From NCBI RefSeq assembly GCF_015832195.1, contig NC_052034.1:2877501-2941500 (forward strand): a stretch of DNA of 64,000 bases, in the 5' to 3' direction. Position numbers and translations under genes: made by a program. Positions 13,001 to 25,000 of the stretch are shown here, piece after piece (positions within the stretch are counted from its first letter, which is position 1; each line of letters begins with the position of its first letter). The notes below the pieces were generated by a model. The model did not search any database and was not told where the DNA came from. It worked only from the letters and a program-made list of their open reading frames with translations. Origin of the DNA: Motacilla alba alba (Eukaryota > Chordata > Aves > Passeriformes > Motacillidae).

Positions 13001-16000
13001 CTCTTTTTCCCCTTTTTCAGACCTCAAACGCTGAGGGCAAAGCAGAAGATGTTTGTGCAGGATTTTTACAGAAATTACCTGCAGATGCAGCATCAGCAAT
13101 TCAGGCTCCAGGTAAAGTCCTTTTTTCTGGAAGCACTTCTGAGGCAGGGACAGGGGGTTGTTGCATTGATATTTTTGCCAGCAGCTCTCCTGTCACAGGG
13201 CTGCACCTCCATTCTTCAGGCTCAATTGATCTCTCATTCCTCTCATTCCAAAATCATTATTTTTGGGAGAGTTCAGGGCATTGAGGATTTTGGTTTGGGC
13301 ACTGCAGTGCCTGAAATCATTTCAGATGCAGTGTTGATGTACTTGCTGTGTTCCAGTTAAAAAGCCAAAACAAAAACTTGTTGGAAACCTTTTATTTTTT
13401 CACCCTGGGGCAAAGTTTAATCTTTTGATGCGACTTGCTGCGGTGCTGGAAACTGAATTAGAGTTGTATTTACACATTAATATTCTCATTGCTGGGAGGA
13501 TCTTGGGCTTAAACCCAGTGAGAGCTGACAGAGTGTGTGTGCAGAATAATGGAAGAATCATTGTTTCCTTCCTCTGTTGTCTCTTTTAGCTCAAATTTGT
13601 AAATGTTGTGATATTCCCCAGTGCTTCAGTGCCTGTCTGGCAGCTGTGCCATGTTTATGAAAATGCATCTTTAAAACACATTTGTCTCTCCATAACAGCA
13701 GAGGTCACAAGAACTCAGACAAAAAATAAAATAAGAAAAAAATATTAATAAAGTCACAATTTCCTGTTCAATGAGTTGGGTTGTTTTCTTTTGTGCTTGC
13801 AAAAGGCAGTAACAGGGAACATTTGTTATTTGTATTCAGGAGGAAAAATACTTTTCTGCAGCACAACACCACAGAGCTGTGGCAGTAACAAGCTGGGAGT
13901 GAATCAGCTGAGCCAAATGCCTGGAGCCAGGTAGAAAAAAACTCGTTTTCATTGTTCCTTGAGGCATAAATTAGCTTTTAAAGTGTGCTCTCTTCATTAA
14001 TTCTGCTTATATATCTAATATTCAAATAAGATGCCAGTGGTGGTTTTTAATGATTATCTACATAGCTCAGCTCCTTGCTAAGAAAATACAAAAAGGGATT
14101 TTCACAGGTCTCAAGGGGTTTTGTCTTTTGCAGAGTTTGGTGGGGTTTTTTTTTGCCTTAATGAGGGAGCTAAAATAGGGGAAAAAAAAAAAGCCACGTA
14201 CATATCACAATTCCTTCTCCACTGATAAACCACAGCCTGAAACAGAGCAAAGATGATTCAAATTAAAGCTTCAGTCATCTGCTTTAATGTTGGTTGTGGA
14301 GCTGAAGGGCCATGAAGGTCCTGCCTTTCCCAACCCCATGGGATCAGCCCAGGAATGTTCACTGGATCCTGCCTGGGGGGGTTAACATCAGATTTGGCAT
14401 TCTCTGAAATCTTGGAGGTTTGGCTGGTTCCTCTGAAAAACAGGAGGGCTTTTTGTCCCCCCTATGAAATCTTATATTATTAAATATGTATTATTAAATT
14501 TTATATTATTAAATTTAGATTATTAACATTTTCTATTTTACCAGAAGTTGGCTGTGACTGCCAGGGCTCCTCCCCACCCAGGAGCTGAGTTCCCTGGGCC
14601 AAAGGGAGGCACCAGCAGTGGAAATCACTTGGCTTTAGGGTAGAAAAAGAAGGTTTTTGGTTGCTCCCTTCACTTAGGAACTTTTGGCAGCAGGACAGAG
14701 GGGATGTTGCTCTCTGAGCATCTGCCTAATCCTCTTTGGCCTTGTCACAGTCTGAGACAGATCAAGGGATGGTGGAGCAATGGAGTGGTGTGTATTCCTA
14801 AGTTTTGATTTCTCGTATTTAATTTCATTAATTTCACCTAATTTTATTAATTTCACTTTTCTCCTGAAGCTGCAGATGTCAATTAGAAGTCTTAACAAAT
14901 CCTTAATCTGCTAAAAATGACATTTTTCTCCTACTGGTCTCCACATTCCAAGGTTTTAAGCAAAAAGCGTTTATGAGCTGCAGTCTACCTCAGTGCTTAA
15001 ACTTCCTGAGAGAAAGGAAACCAAATTTCTCCATTTCCATAATTTTCTGGGGGTGAATGTGACCTTTCCTCCCTCGTTTCAGTGTGGATGCAGCACGAGA
15101 AGCGACGCTGTGGGAGCCACAGGAAGAATGCCAAGACAAAGACGTGTAAGAGCCACATTTTACAGCAAAACTGCAGCCCACTGGTCATGAACTACAACAT
15201 TTTATCAAGGGAGATGGGACAGACCAAGAGAAAAACCCCCCAGATTATTGAGAGAGTATTTTCCTGCGAAAAGTTGTGAGATTGGTGTAAAAGAGTTGTC
15301 CTCAGTTGGGAATATTTTCATGTTCAGAAGCCATTAACTCGGTGTTCATCTGGGTGTGCTTCTTCCCATGAAAGCGTGAGGATTCCTGGTTTCTTCTCTC
15401 CATATGGCACAGGGAAATCAAATCACTTTAAAGAGCAAATCCTTCGCGTGGAGCCAAATAAGTTTTATTACAGAAATAGCCCTGTGATTTTCAGGGGGAA
15501 AAAAAATTAGCAGAGTATGTTTGTGATTCAGCTAATGAGGTTAATTTATATTTACAGCTAATGGAGATTTGAATAAAATTACTGATTTGCAGGAGCTGTC
15601 TGTTCTTTCCGTGGCCTTTGAGGATGATGGAATCCAGGGTGTATCTCCCCAGAATTTGATCAGTTTGGATTTAATTTTTTTTCACTTGGGGGTGTGCCTT
15701 CAGCAGTCTCACTTTATCAGAATCACTCTTTTAAATGCTCCCAAAGCCTACATTTAGTCTTAATTAACGGCTCATTAATTTTTCTTAACCCTTGAGGTTT
15801 TCCCTTGCCTTTGGGGATTGTTTTCTACCTTTTGGGTCACATTTGGAGTTCCTGCCCTTTCTGGAAGCAGCTTCCTGAGCTGGTTTTATAGCAGCATTAT
15901 TTAAAGACATCCTGGAAAGGAAGGGGAAGCAAATAATTAACCTTTTCTGCCTCTGCAGCTTCCCTGAGGATGGTGATTTTAGGCCTCCCAAGATTCCTGT

Positions 16001-19000
16001 GGGAAGTTTCAAAGGGAACATCTCCCCCCATTCCAGTGAACTAGATAAAACTGCATGCAATTAAAATTTCAAGACCCTGCAAATAGCAGGATCTGGTGGT
16101 TCACAGGTGCAGGAAGTGGCTATTCTAACTGTCAGAACATCTCTCAATAATTCAGATCAGTGGCAGATATTCAGGATTTGTCCAGCATCCCCTGTGAGCA
16201 GAACTTCCAGAGGGGCGTGGAGTGTAGAACACCTCGGCTGAGCCACGCTCCCACCAGTGTCAGCACCCCCCTGGGCTCAGGTAAGGCAGGGAGGGGGAAA
16301 AAGAGGATTCACAGGGAATTACTTCTCCTCTCTGCGCCAGCCAGACCTTCCTGCCGGGATTTTTTAACGTAAAAATCCTCAGGGTGAATCGTGGAAGCTC
16401 CGTTGTGCAGAAATGTCAGGCTTGCACAAGAAACGCTGTTCCTCCTGTTGCTGGAAATCTCACTGCCCAAAGACACAGAATTAAAGGAGAATTTACGGGG
16501 ACACAGCTGAAAAAGCCACTGCTTGAAAGGTCTCTGGAAGATCTTTGAGTCATTTAAATTTGAACTGGCGCGTGTGGATTTCAGCATTTTAAAGGCAATT
16601 TAATAAGCACTCAGTATGTTTAGAACAAGTTAAATAACATGATAAATGTTTGCTGAGCTGGAGTGCTAAAGAGTAATGAATTAACATTTGCTTTGTGCTT
16701 CATTAATTTGGTGTAAGACAGTGGCTGGAATTTCTCCGTTGGCCAAGTTTTGTCTGAGGTGAAACTCCTGGGTTATCAGTTCAGTTTTTTATGGTAGAGT
16801 TTCTTATGCAGGTGCCTGTTCCCTTTAAATTTTTTTCTGCTTCTGTTGAAATGTGCTAAAGATACAAAAATTCCAAAAATAATTCTCCAGTTTTGCTGTC
16901 TTCACTTTTTTTTCCCTTTTTTTTTTTTTTTTTTAAATTCTAGAGGAAAAATTTCCATTAGCCTTTGAGAAATACAAACAGTGCCGTGAATTTTCTTCAG
17001 AGTCTTCCTTTTGTGGCTCTCAAGAGACCTCCTCCACAGTGTTCAAGACTTTCACCACAGCCTGTGAAGGGGAGAGGAGCATGGAAATTCCAGTGGTGGC
17101 TCCAAGAGTTTGCCCATTTGGACTGAAAGAGCCTGTAAGTCAGAAAATAACTTACACCAGGAATTTCTATAAATATTCTTTTAATATTCATTAAAATATT
17201 TTTTGCAGTACTTTTATTAAAAAGAAATGCAAGTAGAGAAGTGCTTGTAGGTCTTGGTGAGTGTTTTGTGGCTCTGTGGGTGAAGTGGGAAAAGCCCTGA
17301 TTGATTTCAGGCGCTGATTACACAAAGATTTGGGTTTCTCTTGCTGGGGAATGTTTGCCTCTCTCCCACGTGGCCCTTCCTTGCCCTCCATCCCTCCCTG
17401 GCTGTTGGGAATTTCCACTTCCCAGCCTTTGGAATCTTGGATTTGGGCTGGAATTTGGAATGGAGTTGGCAAAAGGAAAAACCTGGGCCAGATTTCACCC
17501 GGAGTCTGGAATGGACTCGGCAAAAGTGAAAACCTGGGCTGGATTCCAGAATGGACTCAGCAAAAGTGAAAACCTGGGCTGGATTCCAGAATGGACTCAG
17601 CCAAAATGAAAACACGGACCGGAATTAGCCTGGCGTCTGGAATGGACTCGGCAAAAGTGAAAACCTGGACCGGATTTCACCCGGAGTCTGGAATGGACTC
17701 GGCAAAAGTGAAAACCTGGACCGGATTTCACCCGGAGTCTGGAATGGACTCGGCAAAAGTGAAAACCTGGACCGGATTTCACCCGGAGTCTGGAATGGAC
17801 TCGGCAAAAGTGAAAACCTGGACCGGATTTCACCCGGAGTCTGGAATGGACTCGGCAAAAGTGAAAACCTGGACCGGATTTCACCCGGAGTCTGGAATGG
17901 ACTCGGCAAAAGTGAAAACCTGGACCGGATTTCACCCGGAGTCTGGAATGGACTCGGCAAAAGTGAAAACCTGGACCGGATTTCACCCGGAGTCTGGAAT
18001 GGACTCGGCAAAAGTGAAAACCTGGACCGGATTTCACCCGGAGTCTGGAATGGACTCGGCAAAAGTGAAAACCTGGACCGGATTTCACCCGGAGTCTGGA
18101 ATGGACTCGGCAAAAGTGAAAACCTGGACCGGATTTCACCCGGAGTCTGGAATGGACTCGGCAAAAGTGAAAACCTGGACCGGATTTCACCCGGAGTCTG
18201 GAATGGACTCGGCAAAAGTGAAAACCTGGACCGGATTTCACCCGGAGTCTGGAATGGACTCGGCAAAAGTGAAAACCTGGACCGGATTTCACCCGGAGTC
18301 TGGAATGGACTCGGCAAAAGTGAAAACCTGGACCGGATTTCACCCGGAGTCTGGAATGGACTCGGCAAAAGTGAAAACCTGGACCGGATTTCACCCGGAG
18401 TCTGGAATGGACTCGGCAAAAGTGAAAACCTGGACCGGATTTCACCCGGAGTCTGGAATGGACTCGGCAAAAGTGAAAACCTGGACCGGATTTCACCCGG
18501 AGTCTGGAATGGACTCGGCAAAAGTGAAAACCTGGACCGGATTTCACCCGGAGTCTGGAATGGACTCGGCAAAAGTGAAAACCTGGACCGGATTTCACCC
18601 GGAGTCTGGAATGGACTCGGCAAAAGTGAAAACCTGGACCGGATTTCACCCGGAGTCTGGAATGGACTCGGCAAAAGTGAAAACCTGGACCGGATTTCAC
18701 CCGGAGTCTGGAATGGACTCGGCAAAAGTGAAAACCTGGACCGGATTTCACCCGGAGTCTGGAATGGACTCGGCAAAAGTGAAAACCTGGACCGGATTTC
18801 ACCCGGAGTCTGGAATGGACTCGGCAAAAGTGAAAACCTGGACCGGATTTCACCCGGAGTCTGGAATGGACTCGGCAAAAGTGAAAACCTGGACCGGATT
18901 TCACCCGGAGTCTGGAATGGACTCGGCAAAAGTGAAAACCTGGACCGGATTTCACCCGGAGTCTGGAATGGACTCGGCAAAAAGTGAAAACCTGGACCGG

Positions 19001-22000
19001 ATTTCACCCGGAGTCTGGAATGGACTCGGCAAAAGTGAAAACCTGGACCGGATTTCACCCGGAGTCTGGAATGGACTCGGCAAAAGTGAAAACCTGGACC
19101 GGATTTCACCCGGAGTCTGGAATGGACTCGGCAAAAGTGAAAACCTGGACCGGATTTCACCCGGAGTCTGGAATGGACTCGGCAAAAGTGAAAACCTGGA
19201 CCGGATTTCACCCGGAGTCTGGAATGGACTCGGCAAAAGTGAAAACCTGGACCGGATTTCACCCGGAGTCTGGAATGGACTCGGCAAAAGTGAAAACCTG
19301 GACCGGATTTCACCCGGAGTCTGGAATGGACTCGGCAAAAGTGAAAACCTGGACCGGATTTCACCCGGAGTCTGGAATGGACTCGGCAAAAGTGAAAACC
19401 TGGACCGGATTTCACCCGGAGTCTGGAATGGACTCGGCAAAAGTGAAAACCTGGACCGGATTTCACCCGGAGTCTGGAATGGACTCGGCAAAAGTGAAAA
19501 CCTGGACCGGATTTCACCCGGAGTCTGGAATGGACTCGGCAAAAGTGAAAACCTGGACCGGATTTCACCCGGAGTCTGGAATGGACTCGGCAAAAGTGAA
19601 AACCTGGACCGGATTTCACCCGGAGTCTGGAATGGACTCGGCAAAAGTGAAAACCTGGACCGGATTTCACCCGGAGTCTGGAATGGACTCGGCAAAAGTG
19701 AAAACCTGGACCGGATTTCACCCGGAGTCTGGAATGGACTCGGCAAAAGTGAAAACCTGGACCGGATTTCACCCGGAGTCTGGAATGGACTCGGCAAAAG
19801 TGAAAACCTGGACCGGATTTCACCCGGAGTCTGGAATGGACTCGGCAAAAGTGAAAACCTGGACCGGATTTCACCCGGAGTCTGGAATGGACTCGGCAAA
19901 AGTGAAAACCTGGACCGGATTTCACCCGGAGTCTGGAATGGACTCGGCAAAAGTGAAAACCTGGACCGGATTTCACCCGGAGTCTGGAATGGACTCGGCA
20001 AAAGTGAAAACCTGGACCGGATTTCACCCGGAGTCTGGAATGGACTCGGCAAAAGTGAAAACCTGGACCGGATTTCACCCGGAGTCTGGAATGGACTCGG
20101 CAAAAGTGAAAACCTGGACCGGATTTCACCCGGAGTCTGGAATGGACTCGGCAAAAGTGAAAACCTTGACCGGATTTTGCCTGCAGTCTGGAATGGACTC
20201 TGCAGAAGGTGTTTTGAATGAGCCCTTTGTTCAAAGCTTTTTTCTCCTTTTCTGCTCATTAAACGTGCCCAATCTCAACCTCACCAGCTTTGTTCAAACC
20301 CCTCCCTTTGGAGTGCCGTTTCCAAGGCCACTGCAGCGATTTCCACCGGTCCTTTTGGCGCTGGAGGTGTTCCTGAGCCACAGCATTATCTCAAACTGCC
20401 TTTGCAGACAGTTTCGTATGAAACAGTATCCTTTTCACCTTTCTTATTATTTCCTCTGCTGGGTTGTGGTTCAGAGCTGGAATCAGGGTTTGCTCAGGCA
20501 CGGCAGCAGCGAGTGCTCATTGTGCAGCTGAGCTGAGCTGACACAGGCCAGGTCTGTGTCGTGCTGCTCCAGTGCCAGAGCACTTGGAATTCATTAAATT
20601 CATTTACAGGGCACAGTTGCCCTGAGTGGCTCTGCTGGTGCTGTCCCTTCATGTCCAACATCTTATTCTAGAATTAAGTGCATATTGCCACTTTGAGGGC
20701 CTCTGGTTACAGATTCTTAATTTTGAGGGGCTCTTCTGGTGAGCAGATGTGCCTGGCTTTAATAGGGAAAGATTCCAAGCACAGAATGGGAACTGAAGAA
20801 ATCTTGGAACTGTCCAGTCAGAAAATTTCCATCCAGTTGTCTGTTCAGAGTGTTGAAATAAAGATTATGTAGCTGATGATATCTCACAGCTAAATTATGG
20901 CTGCACAGCAGCCTAAGCAAAATTTTTGACACATCAGTCTTACTCTATTTTCATATTCTGCACTGATTGAAAAGCTTAGTTTAAAATTTAATGGTCAGCT
21001 CAGGCTTTAATTGAAAGTTCTATCTCATTTTGGATTTAGGATGTTGAAGGGGAGGATGGAAGATCAGCAGTTTTTCAGTTTAACTTCTTGTGTTTCATTC
21101 TGTTTGATCTCACACAGGCTGGGTTGCCACCAGTTGCTTCATCCCTGAGGAACACCAGGCAGGCACCTGGTAAGTCTTTTATCCCCGTCCCAGCCAAAAT
21201 AAATTGTTCAATAGACAGAGAAATGGATTTGAAAGGAAATTCAGCAGTCTATTAATTATTTTTCCTTTTTTTCCCCATCTTTTTTTGCTCCTGGATGCCT
21301 TTTTTTAGAAGGATAAATAGCTAAGCACTCAACCATGTACTGCTGGTGCTAATTAGGTTATGGATTTTGTGTTTGCACCTGCACGCTAAGAACTCTGACC
21401 TCTAAATCAACCTCTGTTTGAAGTGTAAATATTACTGGCCTCAGATTTCTGATACACCATTGAGAGCTGAATGTGCAAGTCTGGCTCAAAATGATTTTTC
21501 CATTATGGAATTATTTAGGGAAATTTGATAAAATATGAATGAGCCGGGCTCGTGCAGGGTGTTAAATGAAATATGTAAGCAAGATGCTATCAGAGTGTAA
21601 GCCTGTGTCACACTTATTAAGGATTAATCACTGCTAATTAACGAGGATATTTTTTTCCTCTGTCTCAGCACTCTCAGAGGCATCTCCCCCCTCCATTGAT
21701 GAGCTGCCTCCACCAGCCCAAGAGCTGCTGGATGAAATTGGTAAGAGGCACTTCACCCCAAACTGTGGGAGGCTTCCCAGCTGTGCTCAGTCAGGATTTC
21801 TCCCAAACCATTCACTGCCAAAATCCACTGGAGCTTCCAAATGAGTTGCAGTCGATTATTAGGAAGATCAAGGGCTTAAATGATCAACAGCTTAAATAAC
21901 TGGCAGTTCTTGAAGCCTCTGCATTTCTCTGAGTGGTTTCCTTGCTGCTGCTGGCAGGTGGAGTTTAACACAGACAGGAATTTGGCGTACACTGAATTTT

Positions 22001-25000
22001 TCAAGGGTGTCCTGGAGCAATTTGTGTTCCCTGTTAGAGGAGGCAGCTGCACCCCCCGGTGTCAGTGCAGAGCTCAGTGATTTGCATTTCTTCTTGTGTT
22101 CACACACATCTCCAGTCAGAAAATGTAAAAAACTCCGTGTGGTTTTCACTGGGAGGGTGTTGGAGAAGAGTTTGCTTTGCTTATCCATCATTAAGCTCTT
22201 CCTAAATTAACACCAGACACTGGGATAATTAAAATGTCCATCCTGACTTTATTTTCTCCTTCACCAAAACAAGAACCTGTGGAGATTGGCATCAAAGGTG
22301 ATGCCATTCATGATGGTCGGGGGCAGTTTGTAGGTTAAAATAATAATAAAATATATAATTAAAAGAAATAAAATCATTATTATATTCTAAATTATAATAA
22401 TAATTGTAAAATACTTATAAAAATAATAAATAATTATAAATCAGGTACAGGTTTTCCTCTAGGGTTGGATGGATAAAGTTGTATGGTACTTTAGTGTACA
22501 GTCAGCCTGGGCAAATATGGAAATAATGCTGTTTTTAACAGAACACTTAAAGCAGCAAGACTCCATCACTCCAGACTGGGAAGGGATGGGATTGCAAGAC
22601 TCCGGAGTGCCAGTGAATGGTTGGTTGCTAACAGTCCCAAAGTGGAGATTAAAAATAGAAAATTCCTTTTTGCCTTGCTGCAAACTGCCTCTGAGTCCTC
22701 CTCCCTGGGTGTTCAGCTGTAACAATAAGCTGCAATTTTTAGCTTGGTGCCCCCCACCAATGTTTGCTGCCTTTCCCTGTGTGTTCCCCCCAGAGTCCAC
22801 GGGGAGCTGCTGTGGGAGGTTTGCAGGTCTAACCAGGAGAATGAATTCCCTGCTTTGGTTATGCCACTGCAGCTTGTGCTGTGTCCAAACCCAGGTGACA
22901 ACACCCACAGGAGCAGAGGTGCTGGCCAGGTGATGTCAAATCCACGCTGGGAGGGTGATCCAGTTCAGAAAGTGGCCACTGCACCCTACCTGCTAATGGT
23001 CCTGATTCTCCAGCATGAAATCATGCCTCTGATTTCACAGAGGAAGAAAATAGCTTGCACTGGGGTAATGAATATTGTATCTCCTGCTCTGTTACAAAGA
23101 CAGCAGAGTGGTGAAGCTTTGTGCTGCTGCAAATGCAAATGGTGCTAAGTGGGAATCATTTTTAGATGTACAACAAGTCGTGTCAGAGGAGCAGAAAACC
23201 TAAATGTTTATAGGCTGTGCTTTTTTTTTTTCCTCCAGTGAGTCACAAAGTGAGCAGCAGTAAAAAAAAAAAAAAAAGGCAGACAAAAAAAGGCAAAAAA
23301 AAAAAAGAAAAAAAAAAGAAAAAGGCAGAACATGAGTTAAGTCTGTAAAAAAGCTAAATAACACAGTCACTTGAGAATGATGCAGGCACATGTTTGGTTG
23401 TCCTACAGCTTTGTTAAATCATTTCCTGAGGGATGGAAGTTCATTGGAGCTTCTTGTTTTTAGGGGGAGAGGACTGCAGCAGGCTATTGCTGGCTGCTCA
23501 GTCACTGTGGTTTTCTTGTATTTGCATAAAGCACAGCTATTTCAGACTCCCATTTTTTGTGGCAGCCTCGTGCTTCCTGCTTATCACAGCCCAGCAGAAG
23601 GGGCTGGAATAATTCCCCATTAGCCGAAACCTAAGTTTAACCCCATCACCATGAATTTCCAGATGAGAAAATTCACCATGGGGTGCCCTGCCCACCCCAG
23701 TGTTCCTGGAGCTGTAGGATCTTTCTCAGCCCTAAGCCCAACCCTAACCCTGATTTCTGTGGGGAGCAGAACTTGCTGATAAAGCTTTGAGGGGAAATCA
23801 CTGGATTTTGATAAATAGGCAAACCAAGCTGTCGTCCTCAGGTTTCCCTTGGATTTCTCTCCCATATCTGGGATTGGAAGGGGAAAGATTAAAGATTCAT
23901 TTCCACATGCATTTTTCATTTCAGTGGGAAACAAAATGTGGAGTCCCGTGAATCTGGAAATGTGGTGGAGTGAAATATTTATCTGGGCCTTGCTGCTGGC
24001 CACCTTTGACTGCAGATAATGGGAGTTTGTTCATCTGGTAGAAAATCAGGCCTGACTGAGGAAAGAGTGACCGAGAAGTGGGCAACTGGAAATTGCCCGA
24101 GCGCGGCAAAGAAAACAACATTTTAATGTCTTTGTTTATCTTCCTTTGATACTAAAATCTTGCTGTTTATGTGAATAGCTCTTGATCAAGTTAAAATGGA
24201 AAACAGAGAGTCAGGAAAAGAATCTGAGAGAAATGAGAAGACAAATCTGAGTTTATGGACTAAGGAGTCATTTAATCTAGCAGAGGATACAGAAAGGTAT
24301 GAAAGAGGATGGGAAGGCATGTCTGGCTTTGAGTTACAAAGACTTAGAATTTTAACAAGATTCAATGCTTACAGCAAACTTTAAATCCCCTTATGACTGT
24401 TTTATTTGGGAATTCGCAGCGTGAACCTTGTCACCATCACTTAGAAATCTTTTATTTAACAGGGCTCACTCCAGTCTCGATGATGTTTTGGAAAGAATGC
24501 TCCATGCAGTTCCTGGAGATGAGGAGATCCAAGAAGAGCCTCAGGGACACACTCTTGGGTGAGCTGATAATTTCCATTTGTGTTCAAGGGTTTATTTGGT
24601 GTGCTGGGTGCAGATCTGTGGAGGGCTTTTCAGAAAATGGGCTGTGACTCCTTAGGGAGTGGAGTGCCAGGGAGCTTGCCTGGAGACATGAATGTGAACT
24701 CTCCTACTAAATTGAGAGGGAAAAGAATGTTTTGTTAATACAACTTCCTGTAGGTGGAAAGCAAATACTTCAACAGCCCTGAAAGGCAGTGCTTGGCTTC
24801 ACAGAAATCAGAGATAATTTGACAGAATGGGGGAATTTTTTGAGACAGAGAAAATGTGCATTAAGAGAACAGAGTCGTGGAAGCTCTTTGTAAAGAAGAG
24901 TTTGTGAAAATGCTTCTGCTTCCATGGCAGTATATTAGGAAATTTGAAGAACATGGCAGAAGTAATTTAAACATCATTTTAAGGAAAATATTCAAACCCC

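Noticed and set aside
13047..13111. Alternative frame of TEX14 exon 13 ([14 protein letters not shown])
   Set aside because: Protein-like, but it breaks phase with the exons on both sides; kept as an open alternative only.
17591..20531. Reading frames of 435-876 codons on both strands
   Set aside because: They are translations of a 51-bp tandem repeat with no stop in several frames, lie in a TEX14 intron and are present on both strands.
22274..22298. Possible tiny TEX14 exon between exons 19 and 20
   Set aside because: In phase, but the acceptor (aaaacaag) has no clear pyrimidine tract and exons 19 and 20 join correctly without it.
23728..23752. Telomere-like ccctaa words
   Set aside because: Only two imperfect copies; not an interstitial telomere array.
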